NCBI RefSeq assembly: GCF_001310635.1
Contig: NZ_BAXR01000006.1
Coordinates: 171,246-235,245 of the forward strand
Direction: 5' to 3'
DNA from: Bacillus sp. JCM 19034
GTDB taxonomy: Bacteria > Bacillota > Bacilli > Bacillales > Bacillaceae_D
Length of the DNA stretch: 64,000 nt
The translations under genes were made by a program, and so were the position numbers. This document shows, one piece after another, positions 63,995-64,000 of this stretch (its first letter is position 1; each line of letters begins with the position of its first letter). The notes beneath the pieces are model-generated. The model saw only the letters and a program-made list of their open reading frames with translations, had not been told where the DNA came from and ran no database searches.

Positions 63995-64000
63995 CCGGAA

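Noticed and set aside
1..64000. tRNA, rRNA and insertion-sequence genes
   Set aside because: No cloverleaf, rRNA-like or transposase sequence was seen in either strand on reading; no scan could be run.

Overview
The window is an AT-rich stretch of a low-GC Gram-positive, endospore-forming Bacillaceae chromosome. Sporulation genes (sigK, sda, gpr, spoIIP, the yqxA-like gene), the comER/comEA-comEB-comEC competence block, an hrcA-grpE-dnaK-dnaJ heat-shock cluster with a perfect CIRCE operator, and yqe/yqf gene order close to that remembered from Bacillus subtilis support this. A complete seven-subunit Mrp Na+/H+ antiporter operon inside the block suggests an alkaliphile or halo-alkaliphile (Alkalihalobacillus / Halalkalibacter / B. 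halodurans-like). That placement is inference; no database was searched.

Layout. 1-7.3 kb: an M20 peptidase, a small orphan ORF, sigK, a 1.16-kb insertion-like segment bounded by 85-bp perfect direct repeats of the sigK 3' end and carrying an Ltp-type lipoprotein gene, a short-chain dehydrogenase, HU, pssA and psd, then a decayed gene. 7.4-13.2 kb: mrpABCDEFG on the minus strand. 13.5-14.6 kb: a small orphan gene, sda (46 codons) with a DnaA-box cluster upstream. 14.6-20.5 kb: yqeG-yqeH-aroE-yqeI-nadD-yqeK-rsfS-cvfB-like-yqeM. 20.5-23.1 kb: a TetR regulator and a two-gene dehydrogenase operon that share one operator sequence. 23.2-28.2 kb: comER, a DUF2533 gene, comEA, comEB, comEC, yqzM. 28.5-36.4 kb: a candidate structured RNA, holA, rpsT, gpr, spoIIP, yqxA-like, lepA, hemW. 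36.4-44.7 kb: hrcA, grpE, dnaK, dnaJ, prmA, rsmE, mtaB. 44.7-56.8 kb: an accessory carbohydrate locus (TIM-barrel isomerase, YesS-like AraC regulator, LplABC-type ABC importer, an alpha-barrel protein, MFS transporter, cupin, GH105 hydrolase, DUF624 protein) that lies between mtaB and deoC and carries cre-like and LacI-type operator candidates. 56.9-64 kb: deoC, a MarR regulator, a Gln-rich membrane-anchored protein, a Na/Pi symporter, rpsU, yqeY, and the nfeD-floA-yqfB membrane operon.

Quality. About 19 single-base frameshifts split otherwise well-conserved genes, including dnaK (twice), lepA, nadD, mrpA (twice), mrpD (twice), comEC, mtaB and rsmE. Nearly all can be repaired by changing the length of one homopolymer by one base. 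This looks like sequencing or assembly error rather than gene decay, so I annotate these as single CDSs and state where the break is.

The most unusual item is the sigK-end cassette: the topology (intact gene, direct repeat, foreign segment, displaced 3' fragment, old terminator) is that of an integration event, and the cargo resembles phage superinfection-exclusion lipoproteins. The second is the accessory carbohydrate locus and its operator set.
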